64,000 nucleotides of DNA, taken from positions 682,001 to 746,000 of the forward strand of contig NZ_FNSW01000001.1 of the NCBI RefSeq assembly GCF_900104695.1, read 5' to 3'. The notes under the pieces were generated by a model that was not told the DNA's origin, did not search any database, and saw only the letters and a list, made by a program, of their open reading frames with translations. The stretch comes from Paenibacillus sp. GP183. Its GTDB lineage: Bacteria > Bacillota > Bacilli > Paenibacillales > NBRC-103111. This document shows positions 34,835 to 45,152 of this stretch, piece by piece. Numbering within the stretch: position 1 is the first letter of the stretch; every line of letters begins with the position of its first letter. A program made the translations under genes and the position numbers.

Positions 34835-35578
34835 TCAGTATGGGTCATTATGATAATTGCCCTCTTGATATTCGTTCCAAAAAATAGAATACGCGAAGCT
34901 CAGGTTGTATATCTCTTTAAGTTGTTTTTGACTTGGGGCTTGGGACTTTTCGTCGTACAAATGAAATGGATTGAATATCCCATTCGATTCATTTTCCCAT
35001 ACTGGCTCACCCTCATAAGACGGCAACGGTGTTCCATCCCCGGTATAAGTGGAAATACAGTGTCCTACACCGGATAAAGCCTGGTTGTAAGAAAATATAC
35101 TCCTCACACACACGGATGGATTATTATACAAAGATTTTATTATCGATAGCTTGTATATGTTGTATTTGTCATTTAGATCAACAATTCCAGAAATTCGGGG
35201 TGTGTAATTTGGGGCATCAGGTTCAAACTCACGTTTATTTATTGCCTCTTCGAATGTTCCACCCTCTGAAATATTATCAAATATTGTGTTAGTCTGATCT
35301 CCGTTTGAAACAATATGTATATTATCTTTTGATTTAATTGGATGATAAATGATTAGTGAAGGATCCGTCAGCTTCTTCTCATCAAAAGCTTTATTCCTCA
35401 CATCCAAATTTTCCTCGAGTACAAACACTCTGTTGCGACTATTTTTACTTCGTCCCATAATCCAATAAATCTGATAGATTGTCATTTCATCAGGTGATAG
35501 ACCAATAATAATCCCCCTTCCAGGGTATGAGTTTAACCTCAGATTTTCAACATTCTTCCTTAATGTTTTCTGCATCAT
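34835..35578 (-). CDS. IMP cyclohydrolase-like (PurO-like) protein
   Basis: This 247-residue protein carries the block NSYPGRGIIIGLSPDEMTIY followed by WIMGRSKNSRNRVFV, characteristic of the archaeal-type IMP cyclohydrolase PurO and its bacterial homologues. The fold resembles Ntn hydrolases. Because Bacilli use PurH for purine synthesis, this copy probably serves another role. The ATG follows AGAAGGG. It lies 100 bp downstream of a ParB-like gene on the same strand. Confidence 0.75.
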   Translation of the reverse strand: MMQKTLRKNVENLRLNSYPGRGIIIGLSPDEMTIYQIYWIMGRSKNSRNRVFVLEENLDVRNKAFDEKKLTDPSLIIYHPIKSKDNIHIVSNGDQTNTIFDNISEGGTFEEAINKREFEPDAPNYTPRISGIVDLNDKYNIYKLSIIKSLYNNPSVCVRSIFSYNQALSGVGHCISTYTGDGTPLPSYEGEPVWENESNGIFNPFHLYDEKSQAPSQKQLKEIYNLSFAYSIFWNEYQEGNYHNDPY

Positions 35579-35678
35579 TAATGTCCCTTCTGTTTTAGGT
35601 TCTCAAACAATATTATCAACCGTATTTTACCACATTATGGGGTTGCACTAAGGATTGCTTGTTCCCAATTGGATTTGT

Positions 35679-36182
35679 CTAATCAGCATAGTATCTTTTT
35701 AATAGCTCTTCTACTTTTGCTTGCATGGACAGCAAGGTTGTTTTCCTATATTGAATACCAAGCCGAAGTACCTTCATTTGCTGTCTACGGGAAAGCCTTC
35801 GAAAACGATGTTCCTGTTTCAGAAAAGTACGAATGATAGACCAGCTGTTGATTGCAATCCGATCCGGTTTAATGTAAGGAACATCATAAGGCAGTTGTCG
35901 TTTCCGGAAACGATGAACAAGTGTTCCAACGATAGCTGAAATCTTGCTTTCATCTACAAGACACACTGCGCATTTTTTATTTGTGTGTTTTTGGAGGTAA
36001 TCGAAATGATGATGTCCGTCTAGGATGATATAACCACCTTCTTTTCTGCTTTTACGCACAACCAATAGGTGCATAAGATCCTGTGAAACTTTTTTTAATT
36101 CCTTTTTTCGTAGTGAGGTCTTAGTGGTGATATTTTCAGTCCTAATCTTACTTAGAGGTATATATTGCAATGTATATCTCAA
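35679..36182 (-). CDS. ParB/Srx-like domain protein
   Basis: This 167-residue protein starts with a ParB-like N-terminal domain: IPLSKIRTENI at the start and YIILDGHHHFDYLQKHT (the GHHR-like catalytic/nucleotide motif) at about 48-65. The C-terminal half is basic and helical (FRRLSRRQQMKVLRLGIQYR). ParB-like folds bind CTP or DNA, and some are nucleases. The TTG at 36182 has AAGGGGGG six bases upstream. It is not linked to the ParA gene at 5 kb. Confidence 0.7.
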   Translation of the reverse strand: MRYTLQYIPLSKIRTENITTKTSLRKKELKKVSQDLMHLLVVRKSRKEGGYIILDGHHHFDYLQKHTNKKCAVCLVDESKISAIVGTLVHRFRKRQLPYDVPYIKPDRIAINSWSIIRTFLKQEHRFRRLSRRQQMKVLRLGIQYRKTTLLSMQAKVEELLKRYYAD

Positions 36183-36363
36183 CGGTAGCCCCCCTTAAAG
36201 TAATTTATTCCAAGCACCTAATTCACAGTTTGCAATAACAATGTATGTGTGTCAGAGAAAGTGAGATGCTTGCCTAATCGAATTGGGCCGGAAAATCAGG
36301 CACTAGCGGATGAAGGGGCCAATCGCCTTACACTCTTTCACTGATTATTGGTAAACCAGCAGC

Positions 36364-36393
36364 AAAAAAATGCCAGCCAGAAAACACTGGCTG
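36364..36393 (-). terminator. Rho-independent terminator after gerPF-like gene
   Basis: CAGCCAG (36374-36380) pairs with CTGGCTG (36387-36393), followed on the minus strand by seven T (36370-36364). Confidence 0.8.
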
Positions 36394-36429
36394 ACCTGAT
36401 AATCATTCTGACTGGATTGCATAGATTCG

Positions 36430-36654
36430 TTAAGTACCGGTGGCAATTTTATTACTTCCTGAATCGACAAGATCCGAATCAACAGTAGCAGTAGCACTGA
36501 AAAGATTACTGTCTATGCGAAAGTCGCCAACATTGCTGCTGCCAGAGCCCTCATAAGTTTTGAGGCTGACGGTAGGTGAAACTACTAAGTTATCTCCGTA
36601 AATAAAGCTTCCCACATTACTCACTACTTTAACAGCTCCCGCAAAAGATGGCAT
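36430..36654 (-). CDS. GerPA/GerPF-family spore protein
   Basis: This 74-residue protein has the GerPA/PF pattern: SNVGSFIYGDNLVVSPTVSL, then KTYEGSGSSNVGDF and a C-terminal VDSDLVDSG. GerP proteins help germinants pass the spore coat. The GSGSSNVG motif favours the GerPF branch. The ATG follows GGAG. It stands alone, which is common for the extra copies outside the gerP operon, and is expected to be expressed late in sporulation. Confidence 0.85.
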   Translation of the reverse strand: MPSFAGAVKVVSNVGSFIYGDNLVVSPTVSLKTYEGSGSSNVGDFRIDSNLFSATATVDSDLVDSGSNKIATGT

Positions 36655-36749
36655 AGCTTAATCAGCTCCTTTTCCTAATGTGCTATAGTCTATGCCCAGA
36701 AGAGGGAAGGGTGCTTTTGCGTTTTGGCGGGATTCATTCCCCTTGTAAA

Positions 36750-37754
36750 CTAAATCTTCTCTTGAGTCGATTCGCGAATGACAATTTCCGGCCATAACAC
36801 TGTTCTTTGCTTCAATTGCTTTTTTTCTTTTATGCTTTCTACGATGAGATCAACCGCCAGCTTGCCCATTTGCTCCATGGGCTGGGCAATGGTCGTCAAA
36901 GGAGGATTCGTTACCGAGGAAAGAATTGTATTGTCAAAGCTGATAATAGAAATTGCACTTGGAACGCCGATATTCATTTCTTTTGCTGCCTGCAGCGCGC
37001 CTATGGCAAGCATATCATTACAAGCAAAAATTGCAGTTGGTCGTTCAACTCCCTGTAAAAGCTCCAACGCTTTACTTTTCCCGTCCTCTACTTTATAATC
37101 ACAAATCTTTAAAAACTGCTCTTTGAATAACAGTCCTGCTTCCGACATGGTTTGCTTAAAGCCTCTCATCCGTTCACGGCTGCTGTTCACCTTCTGGCTT
37201 TCTGCTAGAATGGCGATATCCGTATGTCCCAGTTCCAGCAAATGCTTGGCCGCCATACAACCGCCAATATAATCGTCGACAACAACTGTGTCCACAGCGA
37301 GCATGGGCAATTCTCTCGCAATGAGCACAATCGGTAGTCCCCTTGCCATCAATTGCTCCAGAATTTCCTTCTTCTCAATACCAGTGGCAATAATAATGCC
37401 GTCTACGCTTTTTTGAAGCAGTAAAGATATATATCTTTCTACCTTTTCGTCTTTATTGTCTGTATTGCACATGACAACGCTATAGCCGAGTTGATGGCCC
37501 TGATCCTCAATGGCACGGGCAATTTCAGCGAAAAAAGGGTTCGAGATATCAGGGACCAGAAGACCCAAAGTAAACGTCTTTTTCCCCGTCAATGCAGAAG
37601 CAATGACACTGGGTTGAAAATCAAGACGTTCCATGATGGCAAACACAGCATTTCGCGTTTCTGCACTAATCTTGCCCTTACCGTTGATAACCTTGGAAAC
37701 CGTTGCAATCGAAACTCCGGCTTCGCTGGCGATATCATAGATCGTTGCTTTCAT
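36750..37754 (-). CDS. LacI-family transcriptional regulator of the iol operon
   Basis: This 334-residue regulator has an N-terminal LacI helix-turn-helix (TIYDIASEAGVSIATVSKVI) and a hinge, then a periplasmic-binding-like effector domain (LGLLVPDISNPFFAEIARAI onward). It starts 13 bp after the iolB stop with GAGGAAAAGG upstream, so it is the last gene of the iol operon and probably autoregulated. Bacillus subtilis uses a DeoR-type IolR instead, so inositol control differs here. The palindrome at 45004 is a candidate operator. Confidence 0.88.
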   Translation of the reverse strand: MKATIYDIASEAGVSIATVSKVINGKGKISAETRNAVFAIMERLDFQPSVIASALTGKKTFTLGLLVPDISNPFFAEIARAIEDQGHQLGYSVVMCNTDNKDEKVERYISLLLQKSVDGIIIATGIEKKEILEQLMARGLPIVLIARELPMLAVDTVVVDDYIGGCMAAKHLLELGHTDIAILAESQKVNSSRERMRGFKQTMSEAGLLFKEQFLKICDYKVEDGKSKALELLQGVERPTAIFACNDMLAIGALQAAKEMNIGVPSAISIISFDNTILSSVTNPPLTTIAQPMEQMGKLAVDLIVESIKEKKQLKQRTVLWPEIVIRESTQEKI

Positions 37755-37767
37755 TCCTTTTCCTCTT

Positions 37768-38589
37768 CTACTTTACTGGTTTAGGGGGAGTCATTATCCA
37801 AGCGTGTGCAGGATCATTTTGAAATTTCCATATCCGGTTAGGGCCAGCCATCACATTTAAATAGTAGACCTCATAGCCTGGAGGCGCCGATACCGGATGA
37901 TAGCCTTTTGGAACAAGTACAGCCTCCCCATCTTTCACAATCAATGTTTCGTTTAACGATTCATCATCAGTATATACTCGCTGCACCGCAAAGCCTTGCT
38001 TCGGTTCAATGTGATAGTAATACGTTTCTTCCAATAAGGATTCGACTGGCAGCCGATCCTGGTCATGCTTATGCGGGGGATAACTGGACCAATGCCCGCT
38101 TGGAGTGAACACCTCGACGACCAATAAACTATCCGCTGGCTCGGAATCTGGCAGAATATTGTGAATTTGCCGTTCCAAATTGCCGTAACCTCGAGTTTCC
38201 ACACTCATATGCTCCGGATGAATAAGTCGAGCTTCATAGGTTTTATTCCCAGGAGCACGGCAAACCGCAATTTCCAATGCAGTAGTCGCTTTAATCTCAA
38301 AAAAGTCGCCGGCGGGTACATAAACAGCATATGGAGGAATTTTCTCAAAAACGTTCATTCTCCTCCCAACTTGTTTCCAAGCTGCTCGACTCGTCGAGAC
38401 GTCACCTATTCCCGATAAAAACACAAGACATACTTCGCATTCAGCCGTATTTTGATACAGCAGCTGATCTTCTTTTAATAAAAAAACCTGAAATCCAACA
38501 TAATCCCAGCCTGCTGAATCAGGGGTAATCGTCATCACATTACCATGGTCGTCGGGAACTTTTTGCCCGCTTACAATTAAATCCGCCAC
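37768..38589 (-). CDS. iolB: 5-deoxy-glucuronate isomerase
   Basis: This 273-residue cupin-fold enzyme converts 5-deoxy-D-glucuronate to 5-dehydro-2-deoxy-D-gluconate in inositol breakdown. Family blocks include GWDYVGFQVFLL, HWSSYPPHKHDQD (metal-binding His residues) and EETYYYHIEPKQGFAVQRVY. The GTG at 38589 is preceded by GGAGGAATTTCA, and no ATG has a good site. It lies 13 bp downstream of iolG, in operon with lacI after it. Confidence 0.92.
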   Translation of the reverse strand: MADLIVSGQKVPDDHGNVMTITPDSAGWDYVGFQVFLLKEDQLLYQNTAECEVCLVFLSGIGDVSTSRAAWKQVGRRMNVFEKIPPYAVYVPAGDFFEIKATTALEIAVCRAPGNKTYEARLIHPEHMSVETRGYGNLERQIHNILPDSEPADSLLVVEVFTPSGHWSSYPPHKHDQDRLPVESLLEETYYYHIEPKQGFAVQRVYTDDESLNETLIVKDGEAVLVPKGYHPVSAPPGYEVYYLNVMAGPNRIWKFQNDPAHAWIMTPPKPVK

Positions 38590-38602
38590 TGAAATTCCTC
38601 CT

Positions 38603-39637
38603 TTACAATGTAACCTGTGATAAGGCGATAACATCCTTCAGCTTCACAGGCTTACCCAATCTACAGGAGAGCTGAGCCGCTTTGGCAATAAGCTCTGCTT
38701 GCAATCCATCATTACCATTTACTTTTACATCAGTATTCCTTTGAATCGATTCGATAAATAATTGCGTTTCTTCAATATAAGCTTCATTATATCGTTCCAA
38801 AAAGAAATTTAGCGGTTTATCGCGATAAATTTTGTCCGCTGTGCTAATTTCAACCGTATTGGGAAAATCATTATTGGCGGCCAAGCTCCCCTTGCTTCCA
38901 AAAACCTCAACACGTTGATCATATCCATACACAGCCTGACGGCTGTTATCAATGACTCCAATAGCTCCATTAGCAAACTTTAGGGTGATGATAGCCGTAT
39001 CCACATCCTCGTATTGAGCAAACACAGGGTTGACCAATACAGTTCCAATCGCAAACACTTCCTCCACATCGCTGCCGCATACGAAACGGGCCATATCAAA
39101 ATCGTGAATAGCCATATCCATGAAAATTCCGCCGGACCCTTTAATGTAACCTTCATCGGGAGGGTTTGGATCTCTGGATGTAATCTTAACAATATGCGGA
39201 GTACCGATCTCCCCTGCTTGCACTCCAGCCTGGATACGTTTGAAATTATGATCAAAGCGCCGATTAAAGCCAATTTGCAGCTTGACTCCGCATTCACGCG
39301 CGGTATCTACTGCTTTTTGGGTTTGCGCAATATCCATGCTTACTGGCTTTTCGCAAAAAATATGCTTTCCGGCTCTTGCAGCTTCCATAATCAATGGCCC
39401 ATGCGTATCCGTAATGGAACAAATAAAGATGGCATCAATCTCCGGATTGTGGATGATCTCCATATTGTCCTTCGTCACATGAGGAATACCGCGCTCATCG
39501 GCCCAATCTTGTAAGGCTTCATTCGCATACAAATCAGCAATGCCTATCATTTTCACTCGGGGTAATCTGAGCAGATTGGCCGCGTGTATTTTACCAATTC
39601 TGCCAGCTCCGATAACACCAACTTTAACACTATTCAT
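38603..39637 (-). CDS. iolG: Inositol 2-dehydrogenase
   Basis: This 344-residue Gfo/Idh/MocA enzyme oxidises myo-inositol to 2-keto-myo-inositol (scyllo-inosose) with NAD. The Rossmann motif VGVIGAGRIGK is at 6-16; the catalytic residues Lys97 (in EKP), Asp174 and His178 (in FMDMAIHDF) correspond to those of characterised IolG. The ATG follows AAAGG. It sits between iolA and iolB and is the first enzyme of the pathway. Confidence 0.9.
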   Translation of the reverse strand: MNSVKVGVIGAGRIGKIHAANLLRLPRVKMIGIADLYANEALQDWADERGIPHVTKDNMEIIHNPEIDAIFICSITDTHGPLIMEAARAGKHIFCEKPVSMDIAQTQKAVDTARECGVKLQIGFNRRFDHNFKRIQAGVQAGEIGTPHIVKITSRDPNPPDEGYIKGSGGIFMDMAIHDFDMARFVCGSDVEEVFAIGTVLVNPVFAQYEDVDTAIITLKFANGAIGVIDNSRQAVYGYDQRVEVFGSKGSLAANNDFPNTVEISTADKIYRDKPLNFFLERYNEAYIEETQLFIESIQRNTDVKVNGNDGLQAELIAKAAQLSCRLGKPVKLKDVIALSQVTL

Positions 39638-39680
39638 CCCGCTTCATCCTTTCATTTTTCCAGAGGAGCCTAGCCCATGA

Positions 39681-41135
39681 TTACCAACGTGCAGTGACCA
39701 TCTTCTTTCGAGTATAAAATTCAACACCATCTGTCCCATTGGCATGGAGATCGCCGTAAAACGAGTTTTTCCAGCCCGAGAAAGGGAAGAATGCCATGGG
39801 TGCAGGCACGCCTAGATTAATGCCCAGCATCCCGGCATCGATTTGTTCACGGAACTGGCGAACGTTGCTGCCATCCTGCGTAAATAAACAAGCGCCATTG
39901 GCAAATTCCGAACGATTCGTAAGCTCAATCGCCTCCGTTAAGTTTGCTGCCCTGACGACTGACAAAACGGGAGCAAATATTTCATCCTTCCATATTTTCA
40001 TGCCCACTTGTACGTTATCAAAAATGGACGGTCCTACGAAGTAGCCCTTGTCTCCTGCAGCCGCATCCTTACGGCCGTCACGAACAAGGCTGGCCCCTTC
40101 ACTTTCACCTATTTTAATGTATTCCAGGGCTCTATCCTTTTGCGAACCGCGGATAACGGGGCCGAGGAAAATATCCTCATCCATCCCGTTTCCGATCCGG
40201 ATTTGATCACTGGCTTCAATCAATTTACGCACCAGTGGATCGGCAACTTCGCCAACAGCAACGACAACCGCACAAGCCATACACCGTTCCCCTGCCGAAC
40301 CGAATGCTGCTGTGATGATTTGCTGTACTGTGTTGTCTAAATCTGCGTCTGGCATGACGATCGAATGATTCTTGGCTCCCGCAAGCGCTTGAACTCTTTT
40401 GCCGTGCGAGGTTCCTGTCTTGTAGACATATTCCGCTACAGGCTGTGAACCGACAAAAGATATTGCTTTCACCTGCGGATGCTCGAGCAATCCGTTAACT
40501 ACATCGTGAGCGCCATGTACAACGTTTAACACGCCTTGGGGCAGTCCCGCTTCCGTAAATAACTCAGCAAGCCGATTCGCCAGCATCGGGGTGCGTTCGG
40601 ACGGCTTTAATACGAACGTATTCCCACAGGCGATGGCCAGGGGAAACATCCAGCAAGGGACCATCATGGGGAAGTTAAACGGGGTAATCCCGCCAACGAC
40701 GCCAATGGGATAACGATACATGCCGGATTCTATATTCGTGGCAATGTCAGGCAGCTGCTTCCCCATCATTAAGGTTGGTGCTCCGGCTGCAAACTCAACG
40801 CATTCGATGCCGCGAAGCACTTCTCCAAACGCTTCGTTGTAGCTTTTTCCATTTTCCAGGGTCACAATCTTGGCCAATTCTTCCCAATGCTCAACGAGCA
40901 GCTGCTGGAATTTGAATAGAATGCGAGCCCTGCGCGGCACAGGAGTTTGACTCCAGCTTTTAAAAGCTTCTGCCGCCGAAGCGACTGCCGAATTCACATC
41001 TTCTTTGGAGGAAAAAGGTACATGTGCGATAATCTCTTCCGTGGCTGGGTTAAAAACGGGCTCGGAGCGTATCGAACTGGATTCACCCCATTCGCCGTTG
41101 ATAAAATTTTTCAAAGTAGGTATGTTAACTGACAT
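39681..41135 (-). CDS. iolA: Malonate/methylmalonate-semialdehyde dehydrogenase (acylating)
   Basis: This 484-residue aldehyde dehydrogenase performs the last step of the inositol pathway, converting malonic semialdehyde to acetyl-CoA and CO2 with NAD and Co[13 protein letters not shown] and the catalytic Cys285 ([12 protein letters not shown]) are as in IolA/MmsA. The ATG at 41135 follows GAGGAG by about eight bases; an earlier in-frame ATG overlaps the iolC stop region. It lies between iolC and iolG. Confidence 0.93.
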   Translation of the reverse strand: MSVNIPTLKNFINGEWGESSSIRSEPVFNPATEEIIAHVPFSSKEDVNSAVASAAEAFKSWSQTPVPRRARILFKFQQLLVEHWEELAKIVTLENGKSYNEAFGEVLRGIECVEFAAGAPTLMMGKQLPDIATNIESGMYRYPIGVVGGITPFNFPMMVPCWMFPLAIACGNTFVLKPSERTPMLANRLAELFTEAGLPQGVLNVVHGAHDVVNGLLEHPQVKAISFVGSQPVAEYVYKTGTSHGKRVQALAGAKNHSIVMPDADLDNTVQQIITAAFGSAGERCMACAVVVAVGEVADPLVRKLIEASDQIRIGNGMDEDIFLGPVIRGSQKDRALEYIKIGESEGASLVRDGRKDAAAGDKGYFVGPSIFDNVQVGMKIWKDEIFAPVLSVVRAANLTEAIELTNRSEFANGACLFTQDGSNVRQFREQIDAGMLGINLGVPAPMAFFPFSGWKNSFYGDLHANGTDGVEFYTRKKMVTARW

Positions 41136-41160
41136 AATCTTCATCTCCTCTAAACATTGT

Positions 41161-42162
41161 TCAAACCATTTCACCATTCCGGCATTGCTGCATGTAGGAG
41201 TTCACCTGATCCACTGTTGGCATCGCGTCCGAACAGCTGTGGCTGGATATGACTATGGATGCCGCAGCTCCGCCAAATGCCATGCAGTCGGAAATCTCCC
41301 AGCCTTGCATGAGCCCATATAAAAATCCGGCAGCATAAGAATCTCCAGCACCAAAGGTTTTAATCACTTTCGCCGGGAAAATCGAGCCTTTATGGCTTAA
41401 TCCATCCTTTGTGTAAGCAATAGAACCATCTTTACCATGCTTGATGACCACAATTTTGGCGTTATAACGAAACCATTTGCTTGCTGTCGTTTCATCATCA
41501 TTAGCAGTACCTTCAAAACGCTCCATCATATCGAATTCTTCTCGAGTGCCAAGGATGACATCACATTTTTCCGCTGCCAAATTATAATACGTGGCTGTTT
41601 CCTCACGGGATTTCCACGTATAAGGGCGATAATCCAGATCAAAAACAAGGATGGCACCATGCTTTCGAGCATATTCAATAGTAAGAAATACCGCTTCACG
41701 GGAAGGACTTTGCGCCAGCGCAGTTCCAGAAATCAAGACAACCTTGGCTTCCGCAACAAAGTCCTCTGAAACTTCTTCCGGCGAAAGCAATAGATCCGCT
41801 GCATTATCACGATACATCAGGATGCTGCAATCGGTTGGGCTTTTAATTTCAGTAAAAGCAAGCCCTGTTACAGCACCTGTGTGATCGGTTACTACTTGCG
41901 TGGCATCGATTTGATTTTTTTGCAAATAGTCAACAATAAAGCGGCCCATCTGATCGTTGGCGACCTTGCCGATAAAACTCGTCTTCATGCCGAGTCGCGC
42001 CATCCCGATACAAATATTAGCCGGCGATCCGCCCACATATTTCGTAAACGTCATCGTCTGTTCCATGGGCCGATTAATCTCATTGGCATTTAAATCGATG
42101 CAAACTCTACCAATCGATATAAAATCCAATCGCTTCTCCTGATTAAATTCCAGAACGTTCAT
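41161..42162 (-). CDS. iolC: 5-dehydro-2-deoxygluconokinase
   Basis: This 333-residue PfkB-family sugar kinase phosphorylates 5-dehydro-2-deoxygluconate. PfkB signatures are [15 protein letters not shown] (about 44-58) and [20 protein letters not shown] (the catalytic Asp in GAGD). The ATG follows AAGGGAG. It lies 20 bp after iolE. No iolJ aldolase gene is present in the operon, so that step must be encoded elsewhere. Confidence 0.93.
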   Translation of the reverse strand: MNVLEFNQEKRLDFISIGRVCIDLNANEINRPMEQTMTFTKYVGGSPANICIGMARLGMKTSFIGKVANDQMGRFIVDYLQKNQIDATQVVTDHTGAVTGLAFTEIKSPTDCSILMYRDNAADLLLSPEEVSEDFVAEAKVVLISGTALAQSPSREAVFLTIEYARKHGAILVFDLDYRPYTWKSREETATYYNLAAEKCDVILGTREEFDMMERFEGTANDDETTASKWFRYNAKIVVIKHGKDGSIAYTKDGLSHKGSIFPAKVIKTFGAGDSYAAGFLYGLMQGWEISDCMAFGGAAASIVISSHSCSDAMPTVDQVNSYMQQCRNGEMV

Positions 42163-42182
42163 ACCTATTCTCCCTTCTTTGA

Positions 42183-43079
42183 TTAATCTATTAACGAATC
42201 TATATATTCGAGCGAACGTTTTGCATATTCATAAGCTGGATGCACCGCGGGATCCTGCTCGCCCTCCAACAGCGCCCAACCGGAGTACCCTCGGTCGATA
42301 AGTTCTTTGAAAATTGGCTTGAAATCAAGACAGCCATCACCCGGAACGGTAAATACCCCTTTTCGGATACAGGTTGCAAAGTCTACCCCTTCTGCCCTTG
42401 CCTCGTCCAGCACCACTTGCCGAATATCCTTAAGATGGACATAGGCAATGCGGTCATAATGCTTTCGCAGCAAGTGGAGCGGATCGCTGCCGCCATAATA
42501 CGCATGCCCGGTATCATACAACAAGTAAACCAAGCTTGGATCTGTCAGCTCCAACAATCGATCGATTTCTTCCGGCCTTTCAACTACAGTACCGCCGTGA
42601 TGATGGTAGGTTAATTTCATTCCGTGCTCCTGAGCGATTGCACCTGCAAGATTCAGTCCTTCAGCCAAGCTGCGCCAGCCCGCCTCATCCAAACGCGCAA
42701 CCTCACGCTCATTCGGTGTTCTTCTGGGATCCCAATGTAAGGAACCGCCAATTTCCGCTGTACTGATTACTTTACTGCCCATCTCCTTGAGAAACAGCAC
42801 ATGCTTTCGATAATCCTCTAATTCTGCATCGCGACGGGATGGCTCAGAGAAAAAAACGGATTTCCACTGGGAGACAAGCTGTATATGCTTATCTTCAAGC
42901 TTCTTCTTGAGCACAGCGATATCAGTTGGAAATTTCCGTCCCATTTCCGTCCCTTTCAGTCCCAAAGCCTCAATATCCGTAATAATCTGCTCGAATGTAC
43001 AAGCGTCTCCATGCTCCTTTACATCTTCACCCACCCAATTGATAGGATGAATGCCCAAGCTAAACGGCAGTTTTCTCAA
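42183..43079 (-). CDS. iolE: Inosose dehydratase
   Basis: This 298-residue TIM-barrel enzyme dehydrates 2-keto-myo-inositol to 3D-trihydroxycyclohexane-1,2-dione. The IolE start LGIHPINWVGEDV and metal-binding stretches MKLTYHHHGGT, LLYDTGHAYYGG and YVHLKDI are clear. The TTG at 43079 follows AAGGGG and gives the normal family length; a longer frame to 43187 overlaps iolD and is unlikely. It lies 19 bp after iolD. Confidence 0.9.
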   Translation of the reverse strand: MRKLPFSLGIHPINWVGEDVKEHGDACTFEQIITDIEALGLKGTEMGRKFPTDIAVLKKKLEDKHIQLVSQWKSVFFSEPSRRDAELEDYRKHVLFLKEMGSKVISTAEIGGSLHWDPRRTPNEREVARLDEAGWRSLAEGLNLAGAIAQEHGMKLTYHHHGGTVVERPEEIDRLLELTDPSLVYLLYDTGHAYYGGSDPLHLLRKHYDRIAYVHLKDIRQVVLDEARAEGVDFATCIRKGVFTVPGDGCLDFKPIFKELIDRGYSGWALLEGEQDPAVHPAYEYAKRSLEYIDSLID

Positions 43080-43098
43080 CCTATAGCCACCCCTTTGG

Positions 43099-44970
43099 TT
43101 AAATTGTTTTCGCTGATTGGATGTCATGCTGCATTTGTTGATGTGATTCAAGCACATCTGTGCTCTTGGAAACCTCGGGTACGCCAACTCTCCACCAGGA
43201 TTCGTAACCCGAGGTGTTTGTATTTGGAAGCACAGGGATATGGATAAGCGTTGAAATCTTCTCGCCTTTTGCTTGATTTAACGCTGTCTGAAGCTCTGCT
43301 GGCGTAGATGCCGTATACGCTTTAGCTCCCAAGCTGCGAGCATGTGCTGCGAAATCTATGGGCATATAACCTTCCGTCAATAATCCGGTATCTTCGGAAC
43401 GATAACGAAATTCGTTGCCAAAGCCCCGGCTTCCATGACCGCGCTGCAGATTATGGATGCATTGAAAGCCATGATTGTCTAATAAAAGAACCGTCACCTT
43501 CGTCCGTTCTTGTAAGCTGGTAAAGAGCTCCGAGTGCAGCATGAGGTAGCTTCCGTCACCGACAATGGCGTATACCTCTCGATCGGGTTCTGCCAATGAA
43601 ACGCCGAAGGCTCCACTAACCTCATAACCCATACATGAAAATCCATACTCCATATGATAGGTTTTCGGTTCTGCGCAGCGCCATAAACGGTGCAAATCTC
43701 CAGGCAGACTTCCCGCTGCACAGACCACAACATCCCTCGGATCCACAAAACGGTTGATTTCACCAAGTACACGGGTTTGAGATAACCCTTCTTGAAGCTC
43801 CATCTCATATAAACGATCTGTCTCTTGATTCCAAGCATCTCTAAGAGCACCAATCGTTTCAATCTCATGAGCCGAACGATACTGCCGCTGCTCCAATGCC
43901 GATTTTAAAGAAATCAATGCTTCTTTAGCATCCGCCACAAGCTGAATCCCATTAAGTTTAACAGTATCAAAAGTACTCACATTTATATTTAAGAATTGAA
44001 CATTCTCATGCTGAAAAGCTGATTTGGAAGAGGTTGTAAAATCGGAATATCTCGTGCCGACGCCAATAATTAAATCAGCTTCTTTGGCCAATCGATTGGC
44101 AGCCAGGGCTCCGGTCACTCCGACTCCCCCAACATACAGGGGATGATTCCAAGCCACTGCGCTCTTGCCAGCTTGAGTTTCAGCTATTGGAATTCCGAAA
44201 GCTTCAGCAAACGCGATAAGCTCCTGAATTGCGGCCGAATAATGAACCCCGCCGCCTACAATTAGCAGAGGTTTCTTTTTCTGTATGACAAGCGCCGCTG
44301 CCCTTTCTACGGCATCCTTGACGGGTGGCCTTCTTTCCAAATAATGAACTCTCTTCATAAAAAACTCTTCCGGGTAATCATAAGCTTCTGCTTGAACATC
44401 CTGGGGAAAAGCAAGCGTCACAGCTCCTGTTTCTGCAGGGTCCGTCAAAACACGCATAGCTTGAATCGCTGAGCTCATCAGTTGTTCGGGACGTTCGATG
44501 CGGTCCCAGAATTTACTAACCGGTTTGAAAGCGTCCGTTGCAGATACCGTATAATCATGCGGCACTTCCATTTGCTGCAGCACGGGATCAGGCTGTCTGC
44601 AGGCGAAATTATCTCCCGGCAGCAGCAAAACCGGAATCCGGTTGACGGTGGCAGTCGCCGCAGCGGTAACCATATTGAGCGCACCTGGTCCGATTGAGCT
44701 GGTACACGCATAGATTTGCAAGCGATTTTTCTGCTTGGCATAAGCTGTGGCGGCATGAACCATTCCTTGTTCATTTTTGCCTTGAATGTAGACCAGTTCG
44801 CCAGCGTCATTCTCTAATGCTTCCCCAAGCCCCGTTACATTGCCATGACCAAAAATGCCCATGACGCCTTTAAAAAACTTGGTTTCCGTACCATCATAGC
44901 TGATATATTGCTGATCCATAAAACGTAATAAGGCTTGTGCAGCTGTAAGTCTGATTTTATTTTTATTCAC
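43099..44970 (-). CDS. iolD: 3D-(3,5/4)-trihydroxycyclohexane-1,2-dione acylhydrolase
   Basis: This 623-residue thiamine-diphosphate enzyme opens the inositol ring. The catalytic Glu is in [17 protein letters not shown], and the TPP/Mg motif is in [20 protein letters not shown]. The GTG at 44970 follows AAGGAGG by eight bases. It is the first gene of the iol operon (D-E-C-A-G-B-lacI), behind a sigma-A promoter at 45056 and a LacI-type palindrome at 45004. Confidence 0.93.
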   Translation of the reverse strand: MNKNKIRLTAAQALLRFMDQQYISYDGTETKFFKGVMGIFGHGNVTGLGEALENDAGELVYIQGKNEQGMVHAATAYAKQKNRLQIYACTSSIGPGALNMVTAAATATVNRIPVLLLPGDNFACRQPDPVLQQMEVPHDYTVSATDAFKPVSKFWDRIERPEQLMSSAIQAMRVLTDPAETGAVTLAFPQDVQAEAYDYPEEFFMKRVHYLERRPPVKDAVERAAALVIQKKKPLLIVGGGVHYSAAIQELIAFAEAFGIPIAETQAGKSAVAWNHPLYVGGVGVTGALAANRLAKEADLIIGVGTRYSDFTTSSKSAFQHENVQFLNINVSTFDTVKLNGIQLVADAKEALISLKSALEQRQYRSAHEIETIGALRDAWNQETDRLYEMELQEGLSQTRVLGEINRFVDPRDVVVCAAGSLPGDLHRLWRCAEPKTYHMEYGFSCMGYEVSGAFGVSLAEPDREVYAIVGDGSYLMLHSELFTSLQERTKVTVLLLDNHGFQCIHNLQRGHGSRGFGNEFRYRSEDTGLLTEGYMPIDFAAHARSLGAKAYTASTPAELQTALNQAKGEKISTLIHIPVLPNTNTSGYESWWRVGVPEVSKSTDVLESHQQMQHDIQSAKTI

Positions 44971-45003
44971 AGGCCAATCCTCCTTGATACTAGGCATGAA
45001 TAG

Positions 45004-45017
45004 GTAAAGCGCTTTCC
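45004..45017. promoter_or_regulatory. LacI/CcpA-type operator before iolD
   Basis: GTAAAGCGCTTTCC is a near-perfect palindrome with a central CG, as bound by LacI-family proteins, including CcpA (cre). It lies 33 bp upstream of the iolD start codon and downstream of the promoter, suitable for repression. Confidence 0.6.
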
Positions 45018-45055
45018 CTGATACAAATATTTTTTCATAATTTTTTTAAATCGTC

Positions 45056-45084
45056 AATATATAAAGATATATTGAAATTGTAAA
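45056..45084 (-). promoter_or_regulatory. Promoter of the iol operon
   Basis: On the minus strand TTTACA (45084-45079), a 17-bp spacer and TATATT (45061-45056). A second possible -35 (TTGACG, 45057-45052) overlaps it. Confidence 0.55.
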
Positions 45085-45152
45085 TCGGTCTCGCATTTCG
45101 ATTGATTGCCAAACCATTCTCCTCCTTAAAATGCTGCTTGTCGTGACTCTAA

